DNA of 64,000 bases from Clostridiales bacterium. GTDB taxonomy: Bacteria; Bacillota; Clostridia; Clostridiales; Clostridiaceae. Made by a program: the position numbers and the translations under genes. Location of the stretch: assembly GCA_017889345.1 (NCBI GenBank), contig JAGHEJ010000041.1:1-64000 (forward strand), written 5' to 3'. The notes under the pieces are model-generated. The model ran no database searches, was not told the origin of the DNA, and saw nothing but the letters and a program-made list of their open reading frames with translations. Below, piece after piece: positions 29,284 to 38,157 of the stretch (the first letter of the stretch is position 1; each line of letters opens with the position of its first letter).

Positions 29284-30066
29284 TTAAACGTTTCTTCCAC
29301 CTAATATATTAAATCCTGAATCAACGTGGATTATTTCTCCAGTTATTCCTCTTGAAAGATCACTTATTAAAAATAATGCAGTATCCCCAACTTCTGACGG
29401 ATCAGTTGTTCTTCTAAGGGGAGCATTCTTTTCAATTTCTTCTAAGATTAAATTAAAATCTCCAATTCCTTTTGCTGAAAGAGTTTTTATTGGTCCTGCC
29501 GAAATTCCATTAACTCTTATGTTTTTCTTTCCTAAATCATTAGCTAAATATCTAACGCTCATATCAAGAGATGCCTTTGCAACTCCCATTACGTTATAGT
29601 TTGGAATAACTTTTTCACTTCCATAATAAGTAAGAGTTACTATGCTTCCTCCTTCTGTCATATACTTAGAAGCTTCTTTTATGACTCCTGTTAAAGAATA
29701 AGCACTTATATTTTGAGATAATAAAAATCCTTCCCTTGTAGTATTTAAATATTCTCCCTTTAACTCTTCTTTATTTGCAAAAGCTATTGAGTGAACAATT
29801 CCGTGGATTACTCCAACTTTTTCTCCTATTGTTTTAAAACAATTTTCTATACTTTCGTCGCTTGAAACATCACATTCAACCATTAAATACTTTTTTCCAA
29901 GAGTGTCTACTAATTTTTCAAGATTCTTTTTAAATCTTTCATTTACATATGTAAAAATAATATTTGCATCAGCTTTATGTAAAGATTGAGCAATATGCCA
30001 AGCTATACTAAAATTGTTAGCAACTCCCATTATTACTACATTTTTTTTGTTTAATGATATCTCCAT
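29284..30066 (-). CDS. fabI: Enoyl-[acyl-carrier-protein] reductase (NADH), FabI type
   Basis: FabI performs the last step of each fatty-acid elongation cycle. The 260 residues show the FabI form of the short-chain dehydrogenase fold: NVVIMGVANNFSIAW at the N terminus, CDVSSDESIE near residue 63, VHSIAF near 91, and the Tyr-x6-Lys pair in YNVMGVAKA near 157. The start follows TTAGGAGGAGTAAA. It stands alone here. Many Clostridium species use FabK inside a fab cluster instead. No other fatty-acid synthesis gene is in the window. Confidence 0.95.
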   Translation of the reverse strand: MEISLNKKNVVIMGVANNFSIAWHIAQSLHKADANIIFTYVNERFKKNLEKLVDTLGKKYLMVECDVSSDESIENCFKTIGEKVGVIHGIVHSIAFANKEELKGEYLNTTREGFLLSQNISAYSLTGVIKEASKYMTEGGSIVTLTYYGSEKVIPNYNVMGVAKASLDMSVRYLANDLGKKNIRVNGISAGPIKTLSAKGIGDFNLILEEIEKNAPLRRTTDPSEVGDTALFLISDLSRGITGEIIHVDSGFNILGGRNV

Positions 30067-30146
30067 TTTACTCCTCCTAATTTTTAATTATAAAACTCCC
30101 TGTTATAATTCAAAATTATTTTTGACTATTTTTGTAAAAAAGTCAA

Positions 30147-30186
30147 TAAAAAACAACTAAAACGTGTAAAAACTAATACACGTTTT
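30147..30186 (-). terminator. Terminator after the cotS-like gene
   Basis: A perfect ten-base stem AAAACGTGTA/TACACGTTTT is followed on the minus strand by AGTTGTTTTTTATT. Confidence 0.85.
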
Positions 30187-30191
30187 AATTG

Positions 30192-31196
30192 TTAAATTTT
30201 TATAGAATATTCATTCTTAAATTTAGTTAAAAATTCCATATACTCATCTTTTTCATTTAATATTTTTTCAAAATGATTCATGAAAACATTTTGTCTTATA
30301 AGCATGTCATTATAAAAATATCTATTAGAAAGTCTCCAAAACCTTTGTGGAAACATTAAAAATCCATAAATTAAAAATATTTCATCATCACTAAGTTTTG
30401 AAACCTTATCATAACTTTCAATTATGTTTTTACAAATCTCAATATCCCAATTATTCTTCTTTAAAACTTTTGTTATAAAATTTGCAACGTCATAACTTCT
30501 AATTTCTCTCTTACAATAATCAAAATCTACAACATTAAACTTCTCATCATTATCTATTACAATATTGTGATGAGTGTAATCATGATGGCAAAAGCTTTTC
30601 TCTTCCTCTGCAATTTTGCAAATATCATAATATTTAGACACCTCAAAAAGAGCATAAGCTTCTTTTGCAAGATTTTTATAAAACTCATAATTTTTAAGAT
30701 ATATCATGTCCACATCATTTTTGATTCCTTTTTTACGAACCATATCTCTCATTTTATCAAAAGACTTTATGCGTTTACTCATAACGCTTGGCCATCTTTC
30801 AAGATCACTTTTAAGCTTTGAATGTTCAGGGGGCTCATATCCTCTAGATGCAATATGAAGATTTGCAAGAGTATTAGAAGCTTTAACAACTTCATCTATG
30901 TTCATAAAATCACATTCTCTTCCCTCAATCCATTGAGAAAGTGTGTAAATATCTTCATTAACTATCGCATAAGGATTATTTTCTACATTTAAATAAAACC
31001 TATCTATGTTATCAAATCCATTTTTAATTAAATGTTCTTTTGCTCCATATATAAAAATTAATTTCTGTACACCATAAGAAACCTTTTTTAAACACATTTC
31101 TCCTTTATTAGTCTTTAAAAAATAAATTCCCTTACTTGGTTTTATTTTCTCTATTTTTAAATCAAATTGTCTTTCAATCTCAAATTCTCTCATCAT
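30192..31196 (-). CDS. CotS-family spore coat protein (kinase-like fold)
   Basis: The protein has about 334 residues of the CotS/aminoglycoside-phosphotransferase-like family found in spore coats. The catalytic-loop residues are present as HHDYTHHNIVID near residue 205, with VDFDYCKRE replacing the Mg-binding DFD/DFG region, so kinase activity is possible. The ATG at 31196 is preferred because GGAGG lies 11 bases upstream, while the upstream GTG overlaps it. It is divergent from a glycosyltransferase gene, a pairing seen for cotS-type loci, suggesting coat or crust glycan work. Confidence 0.85.
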   Translation of the reverse strand: MMREFEIERQFDLKIEKIKPSKGIYFLKTNKGEMCLKKVSYGVQKLIFIYGAKEHLIKNGFDNIDRFYLNVENNPYAIVNEDIYTLSQWIEGRECDFMNIDEVVKASNTLANLHIASRGYEPPEHSKLKSDLERWPSVMSKRIKSFDKMRDMVRKKGIKNDVDMIYLKNYEFYKNLAKEAYALFEVSKYYDICKIAEEEKSFCHHDYTHHNIVIDNDEKFNVVDFDYCKREIRSYDVANFITKVLKKNNWDIEICKNIIESYDKVSKLSDDEIFLIYGFLMFPQRFWRLSNRYFYNDMLIRQNVFMNHFEKILNEKDEYMEFLTKFKNEYSIKI

Positions 31197-31314
31197 AGTT
31201 ATATTCACCTCCTTTATATCAATATGAAATGAATATAAAAATTATTATTTTCATTAACAAATTTAATTTACTTTAATATGTTAATACTATAAAATTCAGA
31301 AGAAAGGCATAAAA

Positions 31315-32373
31315 ATGCGTATAGCAATCGATGGTAGATCTGCTTTTTTTTATAGAGGAAGTGGAGTTGGAAATTACTCTTATGAACTTATAAAAAATAT
31401 TTTTAAAATAAATTCCTCTAACTTAATTCACATACATTCAAACCCAATTCCTAAAACCTACAAATCTTTTTGGGAATTATCAAATACACCCTTAGTTTTA
31501 ACAAAACATTACGATACATTTCTAAATCCACATAACGGAATTGGTCTTCCAAAAAATAACTCAGAAAAAATTATAACAACTCTTCACGATATTATTCCCT
31601 CAAAATTACCAGAAACTGTTAGCCCTACTTATTTAAAAATATATAATGAAAATATTTTTAAAATCCTTGAGAGGAGCCACAAAATTTTAACAGTTTCAAA
31701 TTTTTCAAAAAATGATATTTCAAAGACTTTTAACATAAATAAAGATAAAATACACGTAACTTATCTTGCTCCTTCTAAAATCTATAAACCAATTAATAAG
31801 AATCTTTGTAGAAATTTTTTAAAAAAATTCTATAACATAAATTTTAATTACGTTTTATATATAGGAGGGTTTAGTCCTCGAAAAAATATTTTGGGCTTAA
31901 TAGAAGGTTTTTCAAAACTTCGTTATAAAATTCCAAACATTAAACTTTTAATAGTTGGATTTAAGGGAATCTCTTATGAAAATTATTTCAAAAGATGTTG
32001 TGAGCTTAATTTATGTAATGATGTAATTTTTACTGGATTTATTCCAACTTGCGATCTTCCATTTTTTTATAATGGAGCAAAATGCTTTATATACCCCTCT
32101 TTTTATGAAGGATTTGGTCTTCCTCCCCTTGAAGCTATGGCTTGTGAAACTCCTGTTATAACCTCAAAAGTTACCTCAATGCCTGAAATTTTAAAAAATG
32201 CTCCAATTTATATCGATCCATATAATATAGACGATATTTATGATGGTTTATATAATTTATTAAAAGACTCCTCTCTTCAAAAAAAAGCTATTAAAAATTC
32301 TTTAAACCACGTTAAAAATTTTTCCTGGGAAAAAACCTCAAGAAAAACCTTAGAATTTATATACAAAAATTAA
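31315..32373 (+). CDS. Glycosyltransferase, GT4 family
   Basis: A 352-residue GT-B enzyme. The N-terminal RIAIDGRSAFFYRGSGVGNY and the C-terminal nucleotide-sugar motif YPSFYEGFGLPPLEAMACETPVI-like region (about 260-285, with conserved E-x7-E) define family 4. Sugar and acceptor are unknown. It starts after AGAAAGGCATAAAA. Divergent placement against the cotS-like gene suggests sporulation-related surface glycosylation. It shares a terminator with the thioredoxin gene. Confidence 0.88.
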   Translation: MRIAIDGRSAFFYRGSGVGNYSYELIKNIFKINSSNLIHIHSNPIPKTYKSFWELSNTPLVLTKHYDTFLNPHNGIGLPKNNSEKIITTLHDIIPSKLPETVSPTYLKIYNENIFKILERSHKILTVSNFSKNDISKTFNINKDKIHVTYLAPSKIYKPINKNLCRNFLKKFYNINFNYVLYIGGFSPRKNILGLIEGFSKLRYKIPNIKLLIVGFKGISYENYFKRCCELNLCNDVIFTGFIPTCDLPFFYNGAKCFIYPSFYEGFGLPPLEAMACETPVITSKVTSMPEILKNAPIYIDPYNIDDIYDGLYNLLKDSSLQKKAIKNSLNHVKNFSWEKTSRKTLEFIYKN

Positions 32374-32411
32374 AGCTCTAATATTTTCCACAAACATTAG
32401 AGCTTTTTGTT
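32372..32411. terminator. Bidirectional terminator between the glycosyltransferase and thioredoxin genes
   Basis: An 11-base stem AAAGCTCTAAT/ATTAGAGCTTT has a T tract on the plus side and lies between two convergent genes. Confidence 0.85.
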
Positions 32412-32726
32412 TTATATATTTGATTTTATAAATTCTTCAATATCACTTATAGAATTTATTTTATTAGGCATAAGTCTTCCTTTTTGTTCCCCATTTTCAT
32501 AAACTATCATAGTTGGAAGACCCATAACCTTTTCTTTAATACAAAGCATTTTATCTTCATCCACATTAAATTTAAAAAACTTCATACTATCTTTATATTT
32601 TTCAGATAATTCCACAACTCCATCCATAAATTGTAAGCATTTTTGGCAACTATTACTCCAAAAATCTACAAAACAAACTCCTTCACTTAATTCTTGTTTA
32701 AAATTATCTTTGCTTAATGATACCAT
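32412..32726 (-). CDS. Thioredoxin-like protein
   Basis: A 104-residue thioredoxin fold. The redox site is Cys-Gln-Lys-Cys within FWSNSCQKCLQF (about residues 22-33), not the usual Cys-Gly-Pro-Cys, and the cis-proline loop is GLPTM near 70. It lies 23 bases downstream of trxB and probably forms the working pair with it. Clostridia often carry several thioredoxins with variant sites. The reduction partner is unknown. Confidence 0.85.
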   Translation of the reverse strand: MVSLSKDNFKQELSEGVCFVDFWSNSCQKCLQFMDGVVELSEKYKDSMKFFKFNVDEDKMLCIKEKVMGLPTMIVYENGEQKGRLMPNKINSISDIEEFIKSNI

Positions 32727-32749
32727 TTAATTTTCCTCCTAAAAATATT

Positions 32750-33661
32750 TTAATGTCCCTCTATAAACTTTTCAGCCATTATACTAGCTATAGCTCCATC
32801 TGAAGCCGCTGTTATAATTTGTCTTAAATCTTTCTTTCTTAAATCTCCTGCAACAAATACTCCATCTATATTTGTTTTCATATCTTCCCCAGCTAGTACA
32901 TATCCACCTTCATCAAGTTCTATTTTTCCTTTTATAATATCATTTATTGGATCAAGTCCAACAAATACGAAACATCCAGAAACTTCAAGCTCACTTTTTT
33001 CTCCAGTTAATGTATTCTTCAAAATAAGCTTCTCTAAAAGTCCATCTCCTTGAGCTTCCTCTACAACAGAATTTAAAATAAATTCAATTTTTTCATGCTC
33101 TTTTGCTTTATTTACAAGAGATTTTGCAGCTCTAAACTCATCTCTTCTATGAATAATTTTTATAGACTTTGCAAATCTTGTTAAAAATATTGCTTCAGTT
33201 AATGCAGAATCTCCTCCACCAATAACAGCTATATCCATCCCTTCAAAGAATGCTCCATCGCATGTTGCACAATATGAAACTCCCATACTTCTAAATTCTT
33301 CTTCATTTTTAAATCCTGCAAGTCTTGGCTTTGCTCCCATAGCAAGTATAACTGTTTTACCTTGTAATTCCCCTTTAGATGTAATAACCTTCTTTATTTT
33401 ATCATCAAATTTTACACTTTCTACATCACCCTTTAATATTTCAACACCAAATTTTTCAACTTGTTCTTTCATTGTTTCTGATAATTCTGGTCCTGTAACT
33501 TTTAAAACTCCAGGATAATTTTCAACTTCATGAGTTGTTGATGTTTGACCACCAAAAGTTTCCTTCTCAATTAAAACAGTATTTAACTTTCCTCGACCTG
33601 CATATAGTCCTGCAGAAAGACCAGCAGGTCCACCACCTATAATAATCACATCATAAATCAT
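32750..33661 (-). CDS. trxB: Thioredoxin-disulfide reductase
   Basis: A flavoprotein that passes electrons from NADPH to thioredoxin. The 303 residues include the FAD motif IIGGGPAGLSAGLYAGRG at the N terminus, the redox pair CATCDG near residue 132, the second nucleotide fold VIGGGDSALTEA near 147 and the C-terminal GVFVAGDLRKKDLRQI. The start follows AAGGAGGAGTTTTTA. It is directly upstream of the thioredoxin-like gene and downstream of degV. Confidence 0.96.
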   Translation of the reverse strand: MIYDVIIIGGGPAGLSAGLYAGRGKLNTVLIEKETFGGQTSTTHEVENYPGVLKVTGPELSETMKEQVEKFGVEILKGDVESVKFDDKIKKVITSKGELQGKTVILAMGAKPRLAGFKNEEEFRSMGVSYCATCDGAFFEGMDIAVIGGGDSALTEAIFLTRFAKSIKIIHRRDEFRAAKSLVNKAKEHEKIEFILNSVVEEAQGDGLLEKLILKNTLTGEKSELEVSGCFVFVGLDPINDIIKGKIELDEGGYVLAGEDMKTNIDGVFVAGDLRKKDLRQIITAASDGAIASIMAEKFIEGH

Positions 33662-33676
33662 TAAAAACTCCTCCTT

Positions 33677-34513
33677 TTAATCATTTTTTATAAATACTCC
33701 CGTACACCCTTTTCCAGCATATGCACCAATTACACACCCAACATGACTCACATAAAAATTATATCCTCTATTATTCAAATAATTTTTTATATCCTCTAAA
33801 ATAATTGATCCTTTTGAATATACTATATAAATTTTGCTATCCTTATCTATATTATTTTTCTCTATAAATTGAATTAAATAATTTAAAATAGCTTTTTTCC
33901 CTCTTACTCTTCCTAAAAGTATTATTTCTCCACTTAATAACCCTATAATGGGCTTTATTTTTAATACGCGTGCTAAAACTCCTAAAGTCTTTCCAATTTT
34001 TCCTGATCTTATTAAATTTACTAAATCTTCTATAACAATACAAGATTTAATTGTAGAAATATCCTTTTCTATATTTTTACATACTTCCTCTAAAGAATAC
34101 CCATCTCTAACCATCTCCGCTGCTTCTTTAACAATAAGTCCAAGACCTAATCCAGCATTTAAACTATCGTATATATAAATATCTTTCGTTTCCAAAATAT
34201 TTTTAGCAATTGAAGCTGATTGATAAGTTTCACTTAGTTTACTTGAAAGATGTATAGAAATTATTTTGTATCCTCTATCTAAATATTTTTCATATACTTC
34301 TTTAAATACATCTGGCGTAACTTGAGATGTGGTTGGAAAATCCTCGTCCTTATCCACTATTTCCATAAGTTCATCAAAAGTTATATTTTTCCCATCTTCA
34401 TAAGATTTAGAATTTATATTTACAGAAAGATATACAACTTTTACGCCAAGATCATTTAATATATCTTTTGGTAAATCACATGTGCTATCTGTAATAATTT
34501 TTATTTTATCCAC
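33677..34513 (-). CDS. DegV family protein (fatty-acid-binding)
   Basis: About 279 residues. DegV proteins bind a fatty acid in a two-domain fold, and relatives (FakB) present exogenous fatty acids to the kinase FakA. IKIITDSTCDLP at the start and DEDFPTTSQVTP near residue 55 are typical. The real start is judged to be GTG at 34513, five bases after GGAGG. A longer frame would begin inside that site. With only fabI seen for lipid synthesis here, a role in uptake of external fatty acids is plausible. Confidence 0.9.
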   Translation of the reverse strand: MDKIKIITDSTCDLPKDILNDLGVKVVYLSVNINSKSYEDGKNITFDELMEIVDKDEDFPTTSQVTPDVFKEVYEKYLDRGYKIISIHLSSKLSETYQSASIAKNILETKDIYIYDSLNAGLGLGLIVKEAAEMVRDGYSLEEVCKNIEKDISTIKSCIVIEDLVNLIRSGKIGKTLGVLARVLKIKPIIGLLSGEIILLGRVRGKKAILNYLIQFIEKNNIDKDSKIYIVYSKGSIILEDIKNYLNNRGYNFYVSHVGCVIGAYAGKGCTGVFIKND

Positions 34514-34526
34514 TATTTCCTCCAAG

Positions 34527-34993
34527 CTACCTCATATTTAAAAAACCTACTTGCCTTAATGCCTCATATAAAATTATATTTGCAGTATTAGCTACATTTA
34601 AGGATCTAGTAGTTGTATTTATCATAGGTATTCTTATTTTATAATCATCTTCTATCATATCCATTATTTCCTGAGGAAGTCCTTTTGATTCCTTCCCAAA
34701 TAAAAAACAATCTCCAAATTTATAAGAAGGATTTGTATAAAATTGAGTAGCTTTTGTGGAACAAATAAAAATTCTATTATGTTTATATTTTTCATAAAAT
34801 AAAAATTTTCATAAACTGATAAATTAACATCTTTCCAATAATCAAGACCTGCACGTTTAACCTCTTTTTCATCTAACGAAAAATTAAAAGGCTTTATTAA
34901 ATGAAGCTTAGAATTAGTTAAAACACATGTTCTTCCAATATTTCCAGTATTTAAAGGTTTTTCTGGTTCAAATAACACAATATTAAAACACAT
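34527..34993 (-). pseudogene. trmL: tRNA (cytidine(34)-2'-O)-methyltransferase TrmL, frameshifted
   Basis: The N-terminal half reads MCFNIVLFEPEKPLNTGNIGRTC, a clear SPOUT/TrmL start, up to VYENFYF. The frame then breaks near 34800 in a T/A-rich run. The neighbouring frame continues the same protein (YEKYKHNRIFICSTKAT and later FGKESKGLPQEIMD, ending ALRQVGFLNMR and a stop at 34527). One extra T in the run would restore about 156 residues. It is either a one-base deletion or a sequencing error. TrmL methylates the wobble base of two leucine tRNAs, so loss would be tolerable. Confidence 0.85.
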
Positions 34994-35022
34994 TTTAATA
35001 CTTCTCCTTTGTTTTTTATATA

Positions 35023-35062
35023 TAAAAAAGGATTATATTCATAATAAATATAATCCTTTTTT
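35023..35062 (-). terminator. Terminator after the vanW-family gene
   Basis: A 16-base stem AAAAAAGGATTATATT/AATATAATCCTTTTTT is followed on the minus strand by ATATATAAAAAAC. The U run is supplied by the distal arm. Confidence 0.85.
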
Positions 35063-35089
35063 GAAATTTTTTAAAGATATTTTTAATAT

Positions 35090-36487
35090 TTACTTAGTTC
35101 CAACGTGAACAACTTTTTGTTGTGGTAAATAATAATCTTTCCAAAGTAATTTTTTCTCTAAAAGTTTTCCAGTTTGTTTATCACTAACAAGTAAATAAAC
35201 ATTAACCTTTGTTCCATTTACTCCATTTTTCTTAACAACTTTTTGTCCTTTTGAAAGAGTATTATCTTTAACCTCTTTTGTTGTATATGGAACTGATTCA
35301 TAAGTTTCTGATTCCATAGAATAAGTCTTATCAACTAAAGTTACATCTCCATAAATAGAAATTGTAAGTGTTCTATTTGCAGTAGACACATCAATTAATA
35401 TTGGGAAATCATATGGATTTTTAAATACATAATCAAGACTTCCCCATGCAACAACCGCATCAAATCCAAGAGGCATATAAGATGTAGGAAGAGAATGGTT
35501 TTTTCTTTGAGTTGGAATTATTCCAGATCTTATAACAGCTTGATGAAGAGTACTTAAAGTTTGACATATTCCTCCTCCAAGACCTGACTCATACACATCT
35601 CCAACAATTATTGCTGCATCTTTATATCCTCTCTCTCTTGTTCTTGGTCCAACAGTTTTATTAAAACTAAAACTTTCTCCTGGCATTAAAAGAACACCAT
35701 TTATAACATTTGCTGACAATTCTACATTTGTAGCTCTCTCTTTTGATGAACTTTTAAATGTAGTTGTATATGATCCCAATTTTCCGTTTATTTTCCCTAA
35801 AACATCTGAAGAGATTCTAGGGTCAACAGATTTTGTAGGAACTTCAAATCCATTTTGTGAAGCTGAATTTGGGGTAGAATCATTTATCATTTTAATTAGA
35901 GCTTCTTTGTCAACTTCTATTCCACTTGAACTTTCAGTTACTACAACTTGTCCATTTACAATAGATGCCTTAGCATCAACAGGACTCACATTAAAAGTAT
36001 TGGAAAGTTTTTCATATAAAATATCTATAACTTTATTTGCATCAAACTTTTCTTCAAGAGTAATATTTAAACTTTTCTTAGGATTAAAAATTTGATTTAC
36101 CTTCTCATAATAAGAAAAATCCTCAGAAAAATTAAACGCTTCTACTATCGCTTTATCGTAATCATAAGTTAATCCAAGCTCTTTATAAGAAACCTCTAGC
36201 ACTTTATCACCTAGAGTAAACTTAACCTTACCTTCTTTTGTTGGTTCACTAAATTCTTCTAATAAAAATTCACTAAGAGAAACCTTACTTAATCCACTAA
36301 CATCAACACCGTTTATACTAACCCCATTATAAACTTTTCCTTCCCAACTATTTACAATATTTGAAATTCTAAAGTTTAAAATTGAGGCAACGAAAATAAT
36401 ACTAATAAGAATTAATCCAATAACTGTTCCGTGAAAAACTCTACTATTTAGTCGCAAATTTCTGTACATTTTTGAAACTCTATACAT
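35090..36487 (-). CDS. VanW family protein with peptidoglycan-binding domain
   Basis: The 465-residue exported protein has a membrane helix at about 17-37 and a PG_binding_4-type domain (about 55-210). The VanW domain (about 250-390) shows LLMPGESFSFNKTVGPRTRERGY and GGGICQTLSTLHQAVI, and a short beta-rich tail follows. Similar proteins (YoaR type) are common in clostridia, but their activity is not established despite the resistance-cluster name. It lies near ddl, though nothing here suggests vancomycin resistance. Confidence 0.88.
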   Translation of the reverse strand: MYRVSKMYRNLRLNSRVFHGTVIGLILISIIFVASILNFRISNIVNSWEGKVYNGVSINGVDVSGLSKVSLSEFLLEEFSEPTKEGKVKFTLGDKVLEVSYKELGLTYDYDKAIVEAFNFSEDFSYYEKVNQIFNPKKSLNITLEEKFDANKVIDILYEKLSNTFNVSPVDAKASIVNGQVVVTESSSGIEVDKEALIKMINDSTPNSASQNGFEVPTKSVDPRISSDVLGKINGKLGSYTTTFKSSSKERATNVELSANVINGVLLMPGESFSFNKTVGPRTRERGYKDAAIIVGDVYESGLGGGICQTLSTLHQAVIRSGIIPTQRKNHSLPTSYMPLGFDAVVAWGSLDYVFKNPYDFPILIDVSTANRTLTISIYGDVTLVDKTYSMESETYESVPYTTKEVKDNTLSKGQKVVKKNGVNGTKVNVYLLVSDKQTGKLLEKKLLWKDYYLPQQKVVHVGTK

Positions 36488-36562
36488 ACTTTATACCTCT
36501 AATTTTTATAATTTAATTACAAATATGGTAAAATCATATCACAAATTAGTTTATAATACTAT

Positions 36563-36594
36563 AAAAAAAGTACAAACATATTTGTTTGTACTTT
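36563..36594 (-). terminator. Terminator after ddl
   Basis: A minus-strand hairpin GAAAGTACAAACA/TGTTTGTACTTT is followed by a T run. Confidence 0.85.
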
Positions 36595-36600
36595 CATTTT

Positions 36601-37500
36601 TTACTCTTTTAAAGAGCTCTCTATTAATAAATCTAAAAGACTTGAAAATTCTATTCCAATACTTCTTGCCATCTTTGGAAACAAACTTCCCTTAGTCATC
36701 CCAGGAAGAGTATTTATCTCAAGAAAATACGCTTCATCATCTTTAATTATAAAATCAACTCTTCCATAAACTTTACATCCTAAAATTTCGTAACATTTTT
36801 TCGAAATATTTTTAATTTCTTCATCTAAATAAGAAGGAAGATTTGCTGGATCTTCTTTTGTTGTATCATCATATTTTGATTCATAATTAAAAAATTCTCT
36901 ATTTTGAGTTATAATCTCAAGAATTGGAAGAGCTTCCCCATTTAATATTCCACAAGTAACTTCTCTTCCTTTTATAAATTCCTCAACTAAAACTACATCA
37001 TCATATTTAAATACGTCTTGTAAAAAACTTTCAAGCTCCTCTTTATTATTACAAATTCCCATTCCAACACTAGATCCTCCAGAATTTGGTTTAACTATCA
37101 CAGGAAATTTTAATTTGAAATTTTCTAAATCATAATTATGCTTCTTAAAAATTTCTCCCTCAGCCATTTTCACATTATAATTTCTCAAAATATCTTTAAC
37201 AATAGATTTATTCATACAAATTCCACTTGTTAAAGAATTACTTCCACTATATTTTATATCAAGAGTTTCAAGTACACTTTGGGCAGTTCCATCTTCTCCA
37301 AACTCTCCATGTAAAGCAATAAATACAAAATCAAGTCCATCGCATTTTAATATATCTCTCTTAGAGTTTAAAAGTATGTCATAAACCTCATACTTATCTC
37401 TATTAAGATTTTCAATAATTTGCTTTCCTGTGTTTATAGAAACTTCCCTTTCTGAGGATATTCCTCCATATAATACTCCTACCTTTAATTTCTTATCCAT
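36601..37500 (-). CDS. ddl: D-alanine--D-alanine ligase
   Basis: Ddl joins two D-alanines for the peptidoglycan precursor. The 299-residue ATP-grasp enzyme shows VLYGGISSEREVS at the N terminus, ALHGEFGEDGTAQ near residue 62, VKPNSGGSSVGM near 137 and the metal-site EINTLPGMTKGS near 270. The start follows GGAGGCTATATA. It lies 16 bases downstream of nth. Confidence 0.96.
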   Translation of the reverse strand: MDKKLKVGVLYGGISSEREVSINTGKQIIENLNRDKYEVYDILLNSKRDILKCDGLDFVFIALHGEFGEDGTAQSVLETLDIKYSGSNSLTSGICMNKSIVKDILRNYNVKMAEGEIFKKHNYDLENFKLKFPVIVKPNSGGSSVGMGICNNKEELESFLQDVFKYDDVVLVEEFIKGREVTCGILNGEALPILEIITQNREFFNYESKYDDTTKEDPANLPSYLDEEIKNISKKCYEILGCKVYGRVDFIIKDDEAYFLEINTLPGMTKGSLFPKMARSIGIEFSSLLDLLIESSLKE

Positions 37501-37515
37501 TATATAGCCTCCATT

Positions 37516-38157
37516 TTATAAATGTTTATTCTTATAATAGTTACAATAGCTTTTTATTGTACACTCCTCGCATTTTGGATTTCTAGAGGTGCAGCATCTT
37601 CTTCCATGAAAAATTATTGTGTGGTGACAAATAGTCCATAAATTTTCATCTATATTTTTCATAAGCTCTAGTTCAGTTTTTTCTGGCGTGTTAGCTTTTG
37701 CAAGTCCTATTCTATTTGAAACCCTAAATACATGAACATCAACTGCAAATGCTTGTACTCCAAAACAATTTGATATAACAACATTTGCAGTTTTTCTTCC
37801 AACTCCAGGAAGAGTTATAAGTAAATCCCTCTCTTTTGGAACCTCTCCATTAAATTTTTCCTTAAGAATTTTACATAAATTCATTATATTTTTGCTTTTA
37901 GTTTTATAAAGACCAATAACTTTTATCTTCTCTCTTAGCTCTTCTTCTGTTAAGGTTAAAAAACTATTTAAATCTCCATGAGTTTTAAATAGTTTTTCCG
38001 TTACCTCATTTACTTTTTTATCTGTTGTTTGAGCTGATAAAACAGTTGCAATTAATAATTGAAATGGTGTTTCATATAAAAGCTCACATCTAGCATCAGG
38101 ATATGTTTTTATAAGGGTATCAACTATTATTTTTATTTCCTTCTTCATCTTCACCAT
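37516..38157 (-). CDS. nth: Endonuclease III
   Basis: This DNA glycosylase/AP lyase removes oxidised pyrimidines. The helix-hairpin-helix LPGVGRKTANVVI, the catalytic Lys/Asp region (AVDVHVFRVSNRIGL) and the four-cysteine iron-sulfur loop (C-x6-C-x2-C-x5-C) at the C terminus are all present. The start is ATG 38157 or ATG 38148. AAAGGAG lies three bases before the first and 12 before the second. The 5' end overlaps plsC by about 30-40 bases, so translation is probably coupled. Confidence 0.95.
   Translation of the reverse strand: MVKMKKEIKIIVDTLIKTYPDARCELLYETPFQLLIATVLSAQTTDKKVNEVTEKLFKTHGDLNSFLTLTEEELREKIKVIGLYKTKSKNIMNLCKILKEKFNGEVPKERDLLITLPGVGRKTANVVISNCFGVQAFAVDVHVFRVSNRIGLAKANTPEKTELELMKNIDENLWTICHHTIIFHGRRCCTSRNPKCEECTIKSYCNYYKNKHL

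Noticed and set aside
34664-34993. A complete 109-residue TrmL-like protein
   Set aside because: The last part of that frame is nonsense relative to the family, while the true continuation lies in the neighbouring frame.
36440-37500. A vancomycin-resistance cluster (vanW-like gene next to a D-Ala-D-Ala ligase)
   Set aside because: The VanW-family protein is the common YoaR-like type, the ligase is an ordinary Ddl, and no vanH, vanX or regulatory genes are present.
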